64,000 bases of DNA, from the NCBI GenBank assembly GCA_036490175.1, contig DASXEJ010000231.1:1-64000 (forward strand). The letters run 5' to 3'. Origin of the DNA: Pirellulales bacterium (GTDB lineage: Bacteria > Planctomycetota > Planctomycetia > Pirellulales > JACPPG01). This document shows, piece by piece, positions 33,702-42,092 of the stretch. The notes beneath the pieces were generated by a model. That model searched no databases. It had not been told where the DNA came from and saw nothing but the letters and a program-made list of their open reading frames with translations. Numbering within the stretch: the stretch's first letter is position 1; each line of letters starts with the position of its first letter. The position numbers and the translations under genes are program-made.

Positions 33702-34925
33702 ATGAATGGCGGAAAGACTACTGGCGGTGGCCTGTCGAAGTCACGGCTTGGCCGGCTTCACGATTGCATGGCTGGATATGTGGCTCGTGGCGAGGTGCCT
33801 GGCCTGGTGACGCTGGTCAGCCGGCGTGGCGAAACGCAAGTCAATACGATTGGCGCGAAGACGCTCGGCGGCGATCCGATGCGCCGCGACACAATCTTTC
33901 GCATCGCTTCGATGACTAAACCGGTCACTGCCGCGGCTGCCATGATCCTGGTCGAAGAGTGTAATTTGCGGCTGGACGACCCGGTCGATCGTTGGCTGCC
34001 CGAGTTGGCAAATCGTCGCGTGCTCACGCGGCTCGACAGCCCGCTCGACGATACGGTGCCCTCCGTGCGGCCGATCACGCTCCGCGATTTGCTGACGTTT
34101 CGGCTCGGATCGGGCATCGTGATGGCCCGGCCCGGAACGTATCCGATTCAAAAGGGGATCGATGAAGTACTGCGAGGTCTTGCGCCGCCCCATCCCCAAT
34201 CGCCTCCGGCGCCCGACGAATGGATCCGCCGTTTCGGCGCGCTGCCGCTATTGCACCAGCCGGGCGAGCGGTGGACGTATCATATCGGATCGGACGTGCT
34301 GGGCGTGTTGGTCGCGCGGGCGGCGGGCAAGCCGCTGGACGTTTTTTTGCGCGAGCGCATCTTCGAGCCGTTGGGGATGAAAGACACGGGCTTTAGCGTG
34401 CCGACAGCACAGATCGATCGCCTGGCGACAAGCTATGCGGCGGATCCCGCGACGGGCGGGCTGACCGTTTATGATTCGGCCGTGGGAGGAGATTGGGCCA
34501 AGCCGCCTGCGTTTCCGGCCGGCGGCGGAGGATTGGTGTCGACGGTCGACGATTACCTGGCCTTCGCGCAAATGCTGCTCCATTACGGCAAGGTCGGCGC
34601 CGAGCGGATCCTTTCGCGCCCGTCGGTCGAATTGATGACGGCCGATCATTTGACCCGCGAGCAGAAGGCCCTCTCGGGCCTGACCGCGGGCTATTTCGAT
34701 AGCCACGGCTGGGGATTCGGCGTTTCGATCGTGACGCGGCGTGACGATGTAGCCGGCAGCATCGGCACATACGGCTGGAACGGCGGGCTGGGGACGACTT
34801 GGACTTCGGACCCGTGCGAGCAGATGATCACGATCCTGTTGACGCAGCGCGCGTTCACGTCGCCCGTCCCGCCGGACGTGTGCCTCGACTTCGCCACAAT
34901 GGCCTATCAATCGATCGACGATTGA
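33702..34925 (+). CDS. beta-lactamase-family serine hydrolase (class C/EstB-like)
   Basis: A 407-residue penicillin-binding-protein-fold hydrolase. The SxxK motif is SMTK (S70, K73), the family segment around TLRDLLTF is present, YHIGSDVLGVLV covers the second-motif region, and GWGFGVSIV lies near the third. No signal peptide is visible, which argues against a secreted beta-lactamase and for an esterase-like or peptidase role. GTG starts at 33636 and 33687 are possible; the ATG at 33702 was preferred. It is last in the run that begins with the SRPBCC gene at 31139. Confidence 0.82.
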   Translation: MNGGKTTGGGLSKSRLGRLHDCMAGYVARGEVPGLVTLVSRRGETQVNTIGAKTLGGDPMRRDTIFRIASMTKPVTAAAAMILVEECNLRLDDPVDRWLPELANRRVLTRLDSPLDDTVPSVRPITLRDLLTFRLGSGIVMARPGTYPIQKGIDEVLRGLAPPHPQSPPAPDEWIRRFGALPLLHQPGERWTYHIGSDVLGVLVARAAGKPLDVFLRERIFEPLGMKDTGFSVPTAQIDRLATSYAADPATGGLTVYDSAVGGDWAKPPAFPAGGGGLVSTVDDYLAFAQMLLHYGKVGAERILSRPSVELMTADHLTREQKALSGLTAGYFDSHGWGFGVSIVTRRDDVAGSIGTYGWNGGLGTTWTSDPCEQMITILLTQRAFTSPVPPDVCLDFATMAYQSIDD

Positions 34926-35016
34926 CGGATGCCCGATCTGCATCCTGGGCGGGGAAGGGTTGGGAGCAGTTCGAAGCGTTTTCCTAGCGTGGCGCTCAGC
35001 ATGGCGGAGCGTTTTT

Positions 35017-35052
35017 GCCCCTCACCCTGTCCTCCGTCGCAAGGGGAGAGGA
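35017..35052. repeat. inverted copy of the 31063 intergenic repeat
   Basis: 'gcccctcaccctgtcctccg' continuing to 'tcgcaaggggagagga' is the reverse-complement form of the repeat at 31063-31101. It lies between the convergent hydrolase and ArsR genes and could terminate transcription from both sides (inference). Confidence 0.6.
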
Positions 35053-35065
35053 TTCTTGCGGGGCG

Positions 35066-35401
35066 CTAGAGTCTTTTCTTCTTATGTTTTTTATCGAGAT
35101 GTTTCTCCAGAGCGTCGAGCCGCGCGGCGAAGAAGTCTTGGAACTCGTTCGCCCAGGCCCACACCTCTTTGAGCGGTGCTGAGCGAAGGTGATAGATCCG
35201 CTGGCGTCCCTCGCGACGTTCGGAAACGAGGTCGGCGTCCTTAAGGATCTTCAAGTGTTGCGATATGGCCGAGAAGGAAATGCCGAACGGCTCGGCCAGG
35301 TCGCTCGCCCGACGTTCCCCCTGCCTGAGCAGGGCGAGCATCGTGCGGCGGGCCGGATGCGCGATCGCATGGAATACGTCATTCTCTTGAGCGGGGCGCA
35401 T
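35066..35401 (-). CDS. ArsR family repressor of module 4
   Basis: A 111-residue single-domain ArsR protein (FHAIAHPARRTMLALLRQGE, FSAISQHLKILKDADLVSER, wing QRIYHL) with a strongly basic end (KKHKKKRL). It has no cysteine, so no classic metal site. It lies 3 bases after the SRPBCC gene on the same strand; here the order is SRPBCC first, the reverse of the other three modules. Control is probably through the palindromic promoter at 36056-36084. Confidence 0.9.
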   Translation of the reverse strand: MRPAQENDVFHAIAHPARRTMLALLRQGERRASDLAEPFGISFSAISQHLKILKDADLVSERREGRQRIYHLRSAPLKEVWAWANEFQDFFAARLDALEKHLDKKHKKKRL

Positions 35402-35404
35402 GCG

Positions 35405-35935
35405 TTACTTCGTCCATTCCGGATAGAGCGCGAGAAGTTCCTCGAAGAGCGGCATCCAGTTCGGCAGCGGCCGATGGTCCAACTGCGCCTCGAGCCGATC
35501 GAGCAACACGTGCGTGCCGGGGGCAAAGCCGCGGGCCGTCTGCTGCGTAAGTCGGCGGTAGGTAACCGTCAGCAGCGTATCGCTTCCTTGCGGCATTAAT
35601 TCGTAGCGGAAAATCGCGTTCTCGCCGTTGGGCATGGGAGGCACCGGGGCGACATTCCATTCATGTTCGTAGATGCGCGGCGGCTGCCAGGTGAGAACTT
35701 TGCCGGTCACGTGAAACTGGGCGGGTCCGGCCACCATATCGACCGCGCCGCCGACGCGCCCCTCGATCGTGGCCGACGAACACATCAGCCACTCGCGCAG
35801 GTCGGCGGGATTGGTGATGGCTTCCCAGACCAGCTCCGGCGCGTGATGCAGCAGACGCTTGAAGACGATCGTGGCGCGATCCCCTTCGATGAATACGTGT
35901 CCTCGGCGCGTCGTATCGTGCGATTCGGTGGGCAT
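35405..35935 (-). CDS. SRPBCC/AHSA1 protein of module 4
   Basis: A 176-residue AHSA1-type START-like protein (TIVFKRLLHHAPELVWEAIT, ADLREWLMCSSATIEGRVGG, VLTWQPPRIYEHEW). The ATG at 35935 follows GAGGA at good spacing; a longer frame to 35989 lacks family similarity. It is first in the two-gene unit with the ArsR gene. The distance from the predicted transcription start leaves a leader of about 110 bases. Ligand unknown. Confidence 0.87.
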   Translation of the reverse strand: MPTESHDTTRRGHVFIEGDRATIVFKRLLHHAPELVWEAITNPADLREWLMCSSATIEGRVGGAVDMVAGPAQFHVTGKVLTWQPPRIYEHEWNVAPVPPMPNGENAIFRYELMPQGSDTLLTVTYRRLTQQTARGFAPGTHVLLDRLEAQLDHRPLPNWMPLFEELLALYPEWTK

Positions 35936-36055
35936 TTTGTTGTCCTCACATAGGCGATTCAGCAGAATAAGTACTTGTCGCTGTGGCACGTGCGCGGCTT
36001 GGTCCGCCCCTGTTGTTCGCGGTTTACTGGCCGTCGCATGTGCCGACTGAGAAGC

Positions 36056-36084
36056 ATATTATTTAGTAATAACTAAAATGTCAA
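36056..36084 (-). promoter_or_regulatory. module 4 promoter with operator filling the spacer
   Basis: On the minus strand TTGACA (36084-36079), exactly 17 bases, and TAATAT (36061-36056). The spacer contains the perfect 16-base palindrome TTTAGT-TATT-ACTAAA (36062-36077), so a bound repressor would block polymerase directly. This is the clearest promoter in the window. Confidence 0.8.
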
Positions 36085-36098
36085 GCCGAGAGGCGAGA

Positions 36099-36131
36099 AT
36101 TCCATTCGTGCGGATTACACGCGAATGGAAT
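36099..36131. repeat. ATTCCATTCG inverted repeat
   Basis: ATTCCATTCG (36099-36108) and CGAATGGAAT (36122-36131) are exact inverted copies with 13 bases between. It is upstream of the module 4 promoter. The remainder of the 365-base gene-free stretch 35936-36300 holds that promoter, a leader and nothing else I can name. Confidence 0.5.
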
Positions 36132-36300
36132 GCGGTGACCGGCGCCGCGCTAGAAACCGCTGCGTGAGTATTTACAATCTGAGATACGGCGCGCCCGATG
36201 CGTCGACTGTGGAGGGCGTTTGTAAATGCCCGTCAGAAGCGCGCCTTTTGGCGGCGCGGAAAACTACCGTGTAACACCCACTGAAGAACGGTGCTAGACG

Positions 36301-36687
36301 ATGCTGCGGTTACTCAGATTCCTTGAGCCGTTCATTAACGACCCCAACTACCGCTGGTTGAAAGTGCCGGCCGTGGCGTTTGTCGTCGGTCTGATATTCC
36401 TGACATCGATGATTCGCACGGTCGTCGATAATCCGGCCAAGCCGGGCTGGTCGGCAGATAAGCTGCCGATGGTGCTAGGCGTCGCCCTGGTCGGGGCCGT
36501 GCTGGGCGCCGCACTAGGTTCGGCGCTCGTGCTCAAGGACATCACGACCGAGCGGCTTGTGGCCGGCGAGCCAGTCAACTTGTTCTTGAAGCTCTGCTTT
36601 GCAAACGGGATCGTTTCGTTGCTGCTGTGGAGTGTGGTCGCGGTCGTGGCGATTATCACGGGCGTTGTAGTTTTTGCGCCGCTCTAA
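36301..36687 (+). CDS. small membrane protein, unknown function
   Basis: A 128-residue protein with about three membrane segments (VPAVAFVVGLIFLTSMI, LPMVLGVALVGAVLGAALGSALV, IVSLLLWSVVAVVAIITGVVV). A short N-terminal helix (MLRLLRFLEPFINDPNY) precedes them. No motif is recognisable. It stands alone; the convergent BlaR1-like gene ends 136 bases later. Confidence 0.6.
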   Translation: MLRLLRFLEPFINDPNYRWLKVPAVAFVVGLIFLTSMIRTVVDNPAKPGWSADKLPMVLGVALVGAVLGAALGSALVLKDITTERLVAGEPVNLFLKLCFANGIVSLLLWSVVAVVAIITGVVVFAPL

Positions 36688-36822
36688 TCCTGTGCCGTGG
36701 ACGAGGGAGTGCTGCTGGCAAGCGTTTGCCGCCGGCAAGACAGTGCTGCCAGCGAGTGAATTGACGTGCACTCCCGGCGTCGACCTGACACTGAGTGAAC
36801 TCCGGCCCGGCGCGCGTTCGGC

Positions 36823-39210
36823 TTAGCGGCGCCGTTCGTTGGACTCGGTCGTAACGTCATCAATCTTGATCCCGGGGAATGCCTCGAGGGCTTTCAATCG
36901 GGCGGCAGCGGTATTGAGCTGGCGGTGCGCCTCTTCAAGTTGTTGTGACGAGATGGCGCGTTGCGAGGCCAGCAACTTTGTGCGAGCGACGAGCTTGCGT
37001 TGGTCGCCCAGCTCGCGCATCGCTTCATCGTACGCCGTCTGGACGATCTTGGTCAGAAAATCCAGCTTCTGTTTGGCCGTCTCGCGTTGGATTTTCGCGG
37101 CCTTTATTTCCATGGCGGAGGTGTTCGTCCCGACGTGTTCGTACTTCTCGGCCAGACCGCTCACCTGATTTTCGGCAAGGTTCAATTCGCCGCGGGCTTC
37201 GATCAGCGCGATGCCCAAGCTCGTGACGTCAAGCTGTTCGACCGATCCTGCGGCCGCCGCCACGACCGTCGTGGTTTTGGCCGACGGTACGGGCTGCGCG
37301 CTTTCGACAGCAGGAGTCGACAGCTGAGTGGGGTACGTTGCCGATTCCAGCGTGACAGCGACCGGGGCTTTCGGAGCAGCCGGCTGTGCCCCCGCGAGGA
37401 GCGCCGTGGACGAGCCGGAGCGCGGCGCTGCGGCGGCCGCCACGACAGGGTTTTTCAATACGATGCCGGTTGACTTCAATAAAATGGTGTCGACGTCCTG
37501 CGGATTCTTGGCCGCCGTCTGGACGACAACATCGAACGATTTCAGATTGTTCTCGTCGTCCCACAAGTTCAGCGTGGTCGAACCGATTTTGCGCCCCTTG
37601 AGCTCAATTTTATGGACGGCAGTCTGCGTGACAGTGGCGATGGCTAGGTCCAAGATCTGAGCCCGGGAGATCACTTTTTTGGGCGTGACGATCTCGCTGG
37701 TCGTGCCGACGATGACTTTGATCTTGGGTTCGTCGGTCGCTGCCGGCCAAGGGTCGGCGTCAGAGTTAGCGGCGGGCGTAGTGACAGGCTCGGTGGCACC
37801 GTCAGTTTCAACGGCGGCGAGGGTCGAAGCGGCCGGGGCCGGGGTTGCACTTGCTTGTGGGCCGGCGGATGGATTTTCGGTTACTGCCGGTAGCACTGCT
37901 GCGCCCAAGTAGCCCGGTTCTTCCACTATCGTTGTGACAAGTGGCACGTTCGATGCGGGCCCCACTGCCTCCACCGTTGGTGCCGTGGGCTTGCTTGCCG
38001 GTTCGACCTGGCCACGCGTCCAACTGGGCGCCGCGACAATCGCCAGCACGGCAACCGTGACCAGCCCCGGCAACGAGATCTTGCTGACCACACGGTGAGA
38101 GAGGATCATCGACAGCCTCCTTTCAAAGGATTTACGGTCGCGCGAGCGCACGCCCAACGCGGGCACAGGTTCCAACGAGCAGGGGGGCAGCGAGAGTGCC
38201 AGAAAGGCCTCGGCATAGGCACGTCGCCCGTCAGGCAGCGTGCTGACGGCCAAGGCATCGCAGGCGATCTCCGCCGATTCGCGCAGCCGCCGGCGCGTGA
38301 ACAGGTAGAGCGGGTTCCACCACCAGATGATGCCAGCCGTGAGCTCGAGCCAGGCTGTCCAGTGATCGCCACGGCGTACGTGGGCCAACTCGTGGGCCAT
38401 GATGCCCTGCCAGCGCGCGAACTCGGTTTGGTCGGCGAGCGTCGCTGGCCAAATCAACTTCAAACGGCCCAAGCACCACACGAACGGCGACGAGTTCCCG
38501 TCGACGACGAAGAGTGGAATCTGCCGCACGCCAAACTCGCGGGCCAGCCGCACGCTCTCGGCCGACAGGTAATCAGGCGCGGCCGTGGCCTCGCGCACCA
38601 AGCGGGCGTAGCGTGTGATCATGCGCATATGTCGGATCGACACCACGACGCTGCCAACCAGCCACGCGATGCACAGCAAGCGAACGGGCGTGAACTCTGT
38701 ACCCCAGGATCGTAGGGCCAGCGCGACGGCCGAGCGTGGCGCATACGGCTTTGTGTCGTACGTGACCGTGTCTGCTGAGACATCCGCCGCGGGTCCGATC
38801 GCGTTTGGGGATGTTCCGGCGACGGCAAACTCGGAAGTCATTGCTGCCGCCAAGGGTTTTGCCGTGGATGGTTGCTCGGCCAGATCGACTTCGTGACCAG
38901 TGTCGCTCGGCTGCCCTGCCAGGCGTGATTTGTTATCGGACCGCGGCGCTCGTTCTGGCTGGATTTCCGACGCATTGATGTCGCCTGTTGGTGTAAGCGA
39001 TTCCACGCGATCAGCCAACAGCGACGGGAAATCGGGGGCCGCGACGGGCCACACAACCACGGGCGGCAGCAGAAACTTCAACAGCACGACCAGCCATAAG
39101 GCATGCTCGAGCGCGGGGCGCGTAGGAATCAGGCGACAAACAAGCGCGACCGCGGCCACCAACAGAGCGGTTGTTGCCACGTGCTGCGCGACCCACCACC
39201 AGATAGTCAT
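36823..39210 (-). CDS. BlaR1-type M56 zinc peptidase with pilus-N-like domain
   Basis: A 795-residue membrane protein. Two N-terminal helices (about 10-28 and 36-58), a long polar loop (60-165) and a helix near 178-192 lead to the M56 metallopeptidase core with HELAH (273-277) and the downstream ESAEIACD. Another helix (about 380-395) follows. Residues about 497-563 (VISRAQILDLAIATVTQT, GRKIGSTTLNLWDDENN) resemble the N-terminal domain of CpaC-type pilus secretins, where the usual BlaR1 sensor domain would be. A coiled coil (about 660-775) ends it. With the BlaI-like gene 26 bases upstream it should form a sense-and-derepress pair; the signal is unknown. Confidence 0.82.
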   Translation of the reverse strand: MTIWWWVAQHVATTALLVAAVALVCRLIPTRPALEHALWLVVLLKFLLPPVVVWPVAAPDFPSLLADRVESLTPTGDINASEIQPERAPRSDNKSRLAGQPSDTGHEVDLAEQPSTAKPLAAAMTSEFAVAGTSPNAIGPAADVSADTVTYDTKPYAPRSAVALALRSWGTEFTPVRLLCIAWLVGSVVVSIRHMRMITRYARLVREATAAPDYLSAESVRLAREFGVRQIPLFVVDGNSSPFVWCLGRLKLIWPATLADQTEFARWQGIMAHELAHVRRGDHWTAWLELTAGIIWWWNPLYLFTRRRLRESAEIACDALAVSTLPDGRRAYAEAFLALSLPPCSLEPVPALGVRSRDRKSFERRLSMILSHRVVSKISLPGLVTVAVLAIVAAPSWTRGQVEPASKPTAPTVEAVGPASNVPLVTTIVEEPGYLGAAVLPAVTENPSAGPQASATPAPAASTLAAVETDGATEPVTTPAANSDADPWPAATDEPKIKVIVGTTSEIVTPKKVISRAQILDLAIATVTQTAVHKIELKGRKIGSTTLNLWDDENNLKSFDVVVQTAAKNPQDVDTILLKSTGIVLKNPVVAAAAAPRSGSSTALLAGAQPAAPKAPVAVTLESATYPTQLSTPAVESAQPVPSAKTTTVVAAAAGSVEQLDVTSLGIALIEARGELNLAENQVSGLAEKYEHVGTNTSAMEIKAAKIQRETAKQKLDFLTKIVQTAYDEAMRELGDQRKLVARTKLLASQRAISSQQLEEAHRQLNTAAARLKALEAFPGIKIDDVTTESNERRR

Positions 39211-39236
39211 GTTGGCCTCGAGGGGCGAAAGGTGAC

Positions 39237-39650
39237 TCACTTGCCCGGCTTGCGCCGCGGGGTACGTTTGGCTTCCATTTGGTCGATCATCTGGCGAAAG
39301 CGCTGAATCTCTGCGGCGGTGAAGCGATGCCGTTCGGCAAAGGCCAGCACCAAGGGAGCTGCTTCGCCGGCGGAAAGCTCCTGGGCGACTTCGGTCAGTC
39401 GCTGGTGCATGACGTCCTCGCGCGAGACCGCTGCGCGAAACACGAAGGCGAATTGGCTGCGGTCGCTGGCCACGTAGCCCTTGCGTTCGAGCCGCTGCAA
39501 GAGCGTGATCACGGTCGAGCGGGTCCACTGCTGCCCCTGCCCGCTGAGCAGCTCGTGAATTTCACGAACGGTATCCGGCCCGTGATCCCAGAGGGCCATG
39601 AGGACCTGGCGTTCTGCATCGCTGAGCGCCGGTCGCGTTTCGTGGGTCAT
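39237..39650 (-). CDS. BlaI/MecI/CopY family repressor
   Basis: A 137-residue winged-helix repressor (LSDAERQVLMALWDHGPDTV, TRSTVITLLQRLERKGYV) with the C-terminal dimerisation helix (AEIQRFRQMIDQMEAKR). Repressors of this family are inactivated by proteolysis triggered by the partner M56 peptidase, whose gene follows. The ATG at 39650 is at the family-typical start. Inverted TTTACA/TGTAAA half-sites upstream may be its operator. Confidence 0.9.
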   Translation of the reverse strand: MTHETRPALSDAERQVLMALWDHGPDTVREIHELLSGQGQQWTRSTVITLLQRLERKGYVASDRSQFAFVFRAAVSREDVMHQRLTEVAQELSAGEAAPLVLAFAERHRFTAAEIQRFRQMIDQMEAKRTPRRKPGK

Positions 39651-39694
39651 GTGATCCCTCCTGCGCTGGGCTCCGCTACCCGGCGGTCCCATCC

Positions 39695-39740
39695 GTTTAC
39701 ACCGCGTCAATAAGAAGCAATTTATCGACGTGCTGTAAAC
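39695..39740. promoter_or_regulatory. candidate BlaI-type operator half-sites
   Basis: GTTTACA (39695-39701) and TGTAAAC (39734-39740) are exact inverted copies 32 bases apart, upstream of the BlaI-like gene. Known BlaI/MecI operators contain TACA/TGTA dyads, but closer together, so this could be two half-operators or chance. Confidence 0.35.
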
Positions 39741-39873
39741 AAGTCAAGAGCCGTGGGGAAAAAGGCGCGCGCGAGGGGGGGGGGCGAGTAAGAGACGCCA
39801 AGCGCGGGCGAAAGATCAATGCGGCGGCAGGGCCGCTTGGCTTACCGGACATCCGGGGCGTCTGGGTGCGACA

Positions 39874-40680
39874 TTGGCAATTGAATCCGTTGCTCAGGCC
39901 GAGTCCAATGAGGATCTAGTCACTCGGTCGCAAGTCAGTTGGGAAACAACCACGGCCGAAGTCGGAACGAACCGTCTCGTCGGACCATTGAATCTTGTGA
40001 TGCACACCATCTGCTCGGCCGCGGCGCGGCGTATTCTCTCGGTCGTGGCGGCACTGTTGATACTTAAGGTTACCGGCAGTGTACTGCTGAATTATCGCGA
40101 TTATATTCCACCGAACTTCGATTCCGGTTTTCTGCGCGGGCGGGAAGCATACTTCGCAGGCAGTTATCATTGGGTGTTCTATGCCCATATCGTGTCCGGG
40201 CCCCTCGCGCTCATCCTGGGACTGGTGCTGCTCAGTGAATATGTTCGGCAATGGTTTCCTCGATGGCATCGTGTGCTGGGGCGTTTGCAAGTCCTCGGAG
40301 TCTTATTGTTCGTGGCGCCCAGTGGTCTGTGGATGGCGTTTCATGCCGAGGCGGGGCCGATCGCGGCCTGCGGATTTGCTACTTTGGCCATAGCCACGGC
40401 AATTTGCACGGCCATGGGATGGCGATCGGCAGTGAAACGGCGATTTGCTGAACATCGTCGCTGGATGTGGCGGAGCTTCTTGCTCCTCAGTTCAGCCGTG
40501 GTGCTCAGAATGCTCGGCGGGCTTGCCACCGTGACCGGTGTTGGGGCACTGTGGATCGATCAAGTGACGCCGTGGGCCAGTTGGCTGGTACCGATCGTGG
40601 TGTTTGACTTGTGCGATGGTGGGAATCGATTGCGCAATCGAGCATTCATTCGATCCGTCCGCGCGAGCGCCGAACAGTAG
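39874..40680 (+). CDS. DUF2306 family membrane protein
   Basis: A protein of up to 268 residues with about seven membrane segments. The DUF2306 pattern is visible in FYAHIVSGPLALILGLVLLS, the RWHRVLGRLQVLGVLLF region, and the conserved basic AEHRRWMWRSF loop. The open frame begins at a TTG; the first ATG is at 40000 and would give 226 residues, still including every helix, so the first 42 residues are uncertain. The histidines in the helices suggest heme or metal binding, but the function is unknown. Confidence 0.75.
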   Translation: MAIESVAQAESNEDLVTRSQVSWETTTAEVGTNRLVGPLNLVMHTICSAAARRILSVVAALLILKVTGSVLLNYRDYIPPNFDSGFLRGREAYFAGSYHWVFYAHIVSGPLALILGLVLLSEYVRQWFPRWHRVLGRLQVLGVLLFVAPSGLWMAFHAEAGPIAACGFATLAIATAICTAMGWRSAVKRRFAEHRRWMWRSFLLLSSAVVLRMLGGLATVTGVGALWIDQVTPWASWLVPIVVFDLCDGGNRLRNRAFIRSVRASAEQ

Positions 40681-40761
40681 TAGATCGTTCGTGCGGTGGA
40701 ATCGACGCGGGGCGTCGAGCCACTCTCGATACCGAGTCCCTCAGGTTACGACCTGAGATCA

Positions 40762-41520
40762 CTACTCGTTATCGTCTGCAACGTGGTCCCCATCGCTAAT
40801 CGAAATAACGACGCGGCGTGCAGCAGCAGGCAAATTAGCGTTAATAAAAACGACTCTGCCATCGCAAAATGCCGCATTCACTCCACCGTTGTGTGCCAGC
40901 TTGGATGCCGGCCTCAGACCCATCACGAGCGATTCATCAGCATCCGTGGGAGCCATCCAAGGGACCGACTGCTGAGGCGCGACTTCGATCACCATCAGCG
41001 TTTCCGGCATTCCGTCGCTGATTTCAGACAAATGCCTGGGCTCTGTCAGACGAAAGCAGCCGTTAGTTGCCACGCTTGCCAGGTAAGTGGTGTGGTTCTG
41101 TGGAATGTCGGCTGCGGGACAATGAAACATCGTTAGCGGGGTTTGGCAGGCTTCCGCGTTCGCAGGATCGTCCCAGGCTTTCGACAGGTCGATCGTCTCG
41201 TAGAGGTTTCGCTGCTCAAGATAGGGCAGGATCAGCGTTCGCCAACTATGCAGGGGCCTGCCGACTGCGTCGACTGTGTAGGCAGGTGGCAAGGCATGGT
41301 AATCGCGTTCATAACTAAGCAGCGCGAGCGCAATTTGCTTGAGATTGTTTCCGCATTGTGCGCGGCGGGCGGCTGGCCGCGCGTTGCGTACGGCCGGCAA
41401 TAGTAAGCAGGCGAGCAAGGCTAGAATACCGAGCACGATCAACGCAGTGAGCCAGAATCTTGGCTTCTGCTGCGCAGATTCGTTGAAGTTGTCCGGGCTT
41501 GTGCCTGAATTTATGGACAT
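40762..41520 (-). CDS. DUF1559-like protein with H-x9-DG C-terminal motif
   Basis: A 252-residue protein with an N-terminal membrane helix (about 22-44, FWLTALIVLGILALLACLLL) followed by the DUF1559 sequence AARRAQCGNNLKQIALALLSY, HSWRTLILPYLEQRNLYE, and the terminal HNGGVNAAFCDGRV. Planctomycetes carry large numbers of these pseudopilin-like proteins, most with a type-IV-pilin-like cleavage site. Here the prepilin signal is not recognisable and the protein starts with 20 polar residues, so it is probably a membrane-anchored variant. Confidence 0.82.
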   Translation of the reverse strand: MSINSGTSPDNFNESAQQKPRFWLTALIVLGILALLACLLLPAVRNARPAARRAQCGNNLKQIALALLSYERDYHALPPAYTVDAVGRPLHSWRTLILPYLEQRNLYETIDLSKAWDDPANAEACQTPLTMFHCPAADIPQNHTTYLASVATNGCFRLTEPRHLSEISDGMPETLMVIEVAPQQSVPWMAPTDADESLVMGLRPASKLAHNGGVNAAFCDGRVVFINANLPAAARRVVISISDGDHVADDNE

Positions 41521-42092
41521 TGTCCTGCCTCCGGACTTGTCACGCCGAACGACGACGGGCAGTCCTGTCGAACGCGGTACGCAAGCAGATTCTACGTCTA
41601 ATCACAATTTAGGGCTAACCAGCCCACGGCGATGGGACGGCAGCGGTAGATATGAAACGCCCCTCCGCATACCTGCTGGTCGCGGGTAAGGCCTTCCATA
41701 ACGCTGGGAGCAACGATGCAAACTGCCGCTCCCTGCGTGACGCGCAATTAAGTCGAACGGGCCGAAATGCACGACTTTCTTGCGGGATCAGGCGACGTCA
41801 TGACCCGTCGCCGAGATGGCATGCTATTTAAGACCCCACCATTAGCCGTTTCGTCAAATCGTTTCGCATAGAGAGACGCGCGTGCGACCATCACTACCGG
41901 CACGATTCGCTGCGGAACCGGCCAACCGAGTGCGGCGACCAAGTTTGAAGGCGGGTGCCGAGGAATATGTTCGGCACGACGCCGATCGCCCGAGGGCACA
42001 AAGAGTATGAGACCCTGGCGGGCGCGGATTTCTGAACCGGTGCCGCTGGTCGATGCCGGATATGGATACGTCCGACCTGGAGCGATCCGGCG
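41521..42092. other. gene-free stretch
   Basis: These 572 bases lie upstream of the DUF1559-like gene and downstream of the PEP-CTERM gene. Short open frames exist on both strands but none has protein-like composition or a start site. No repeat, terminator or RNA is evident. Confidence 0.4.

Noticed and set aside
39775-39784. Run of ten G as a phase-variable tract
   Set aside because: It is about 90 bases from the nearest likely start codon and outside any recognised promoter. A sequencing artefact or neutral tract is as likely.
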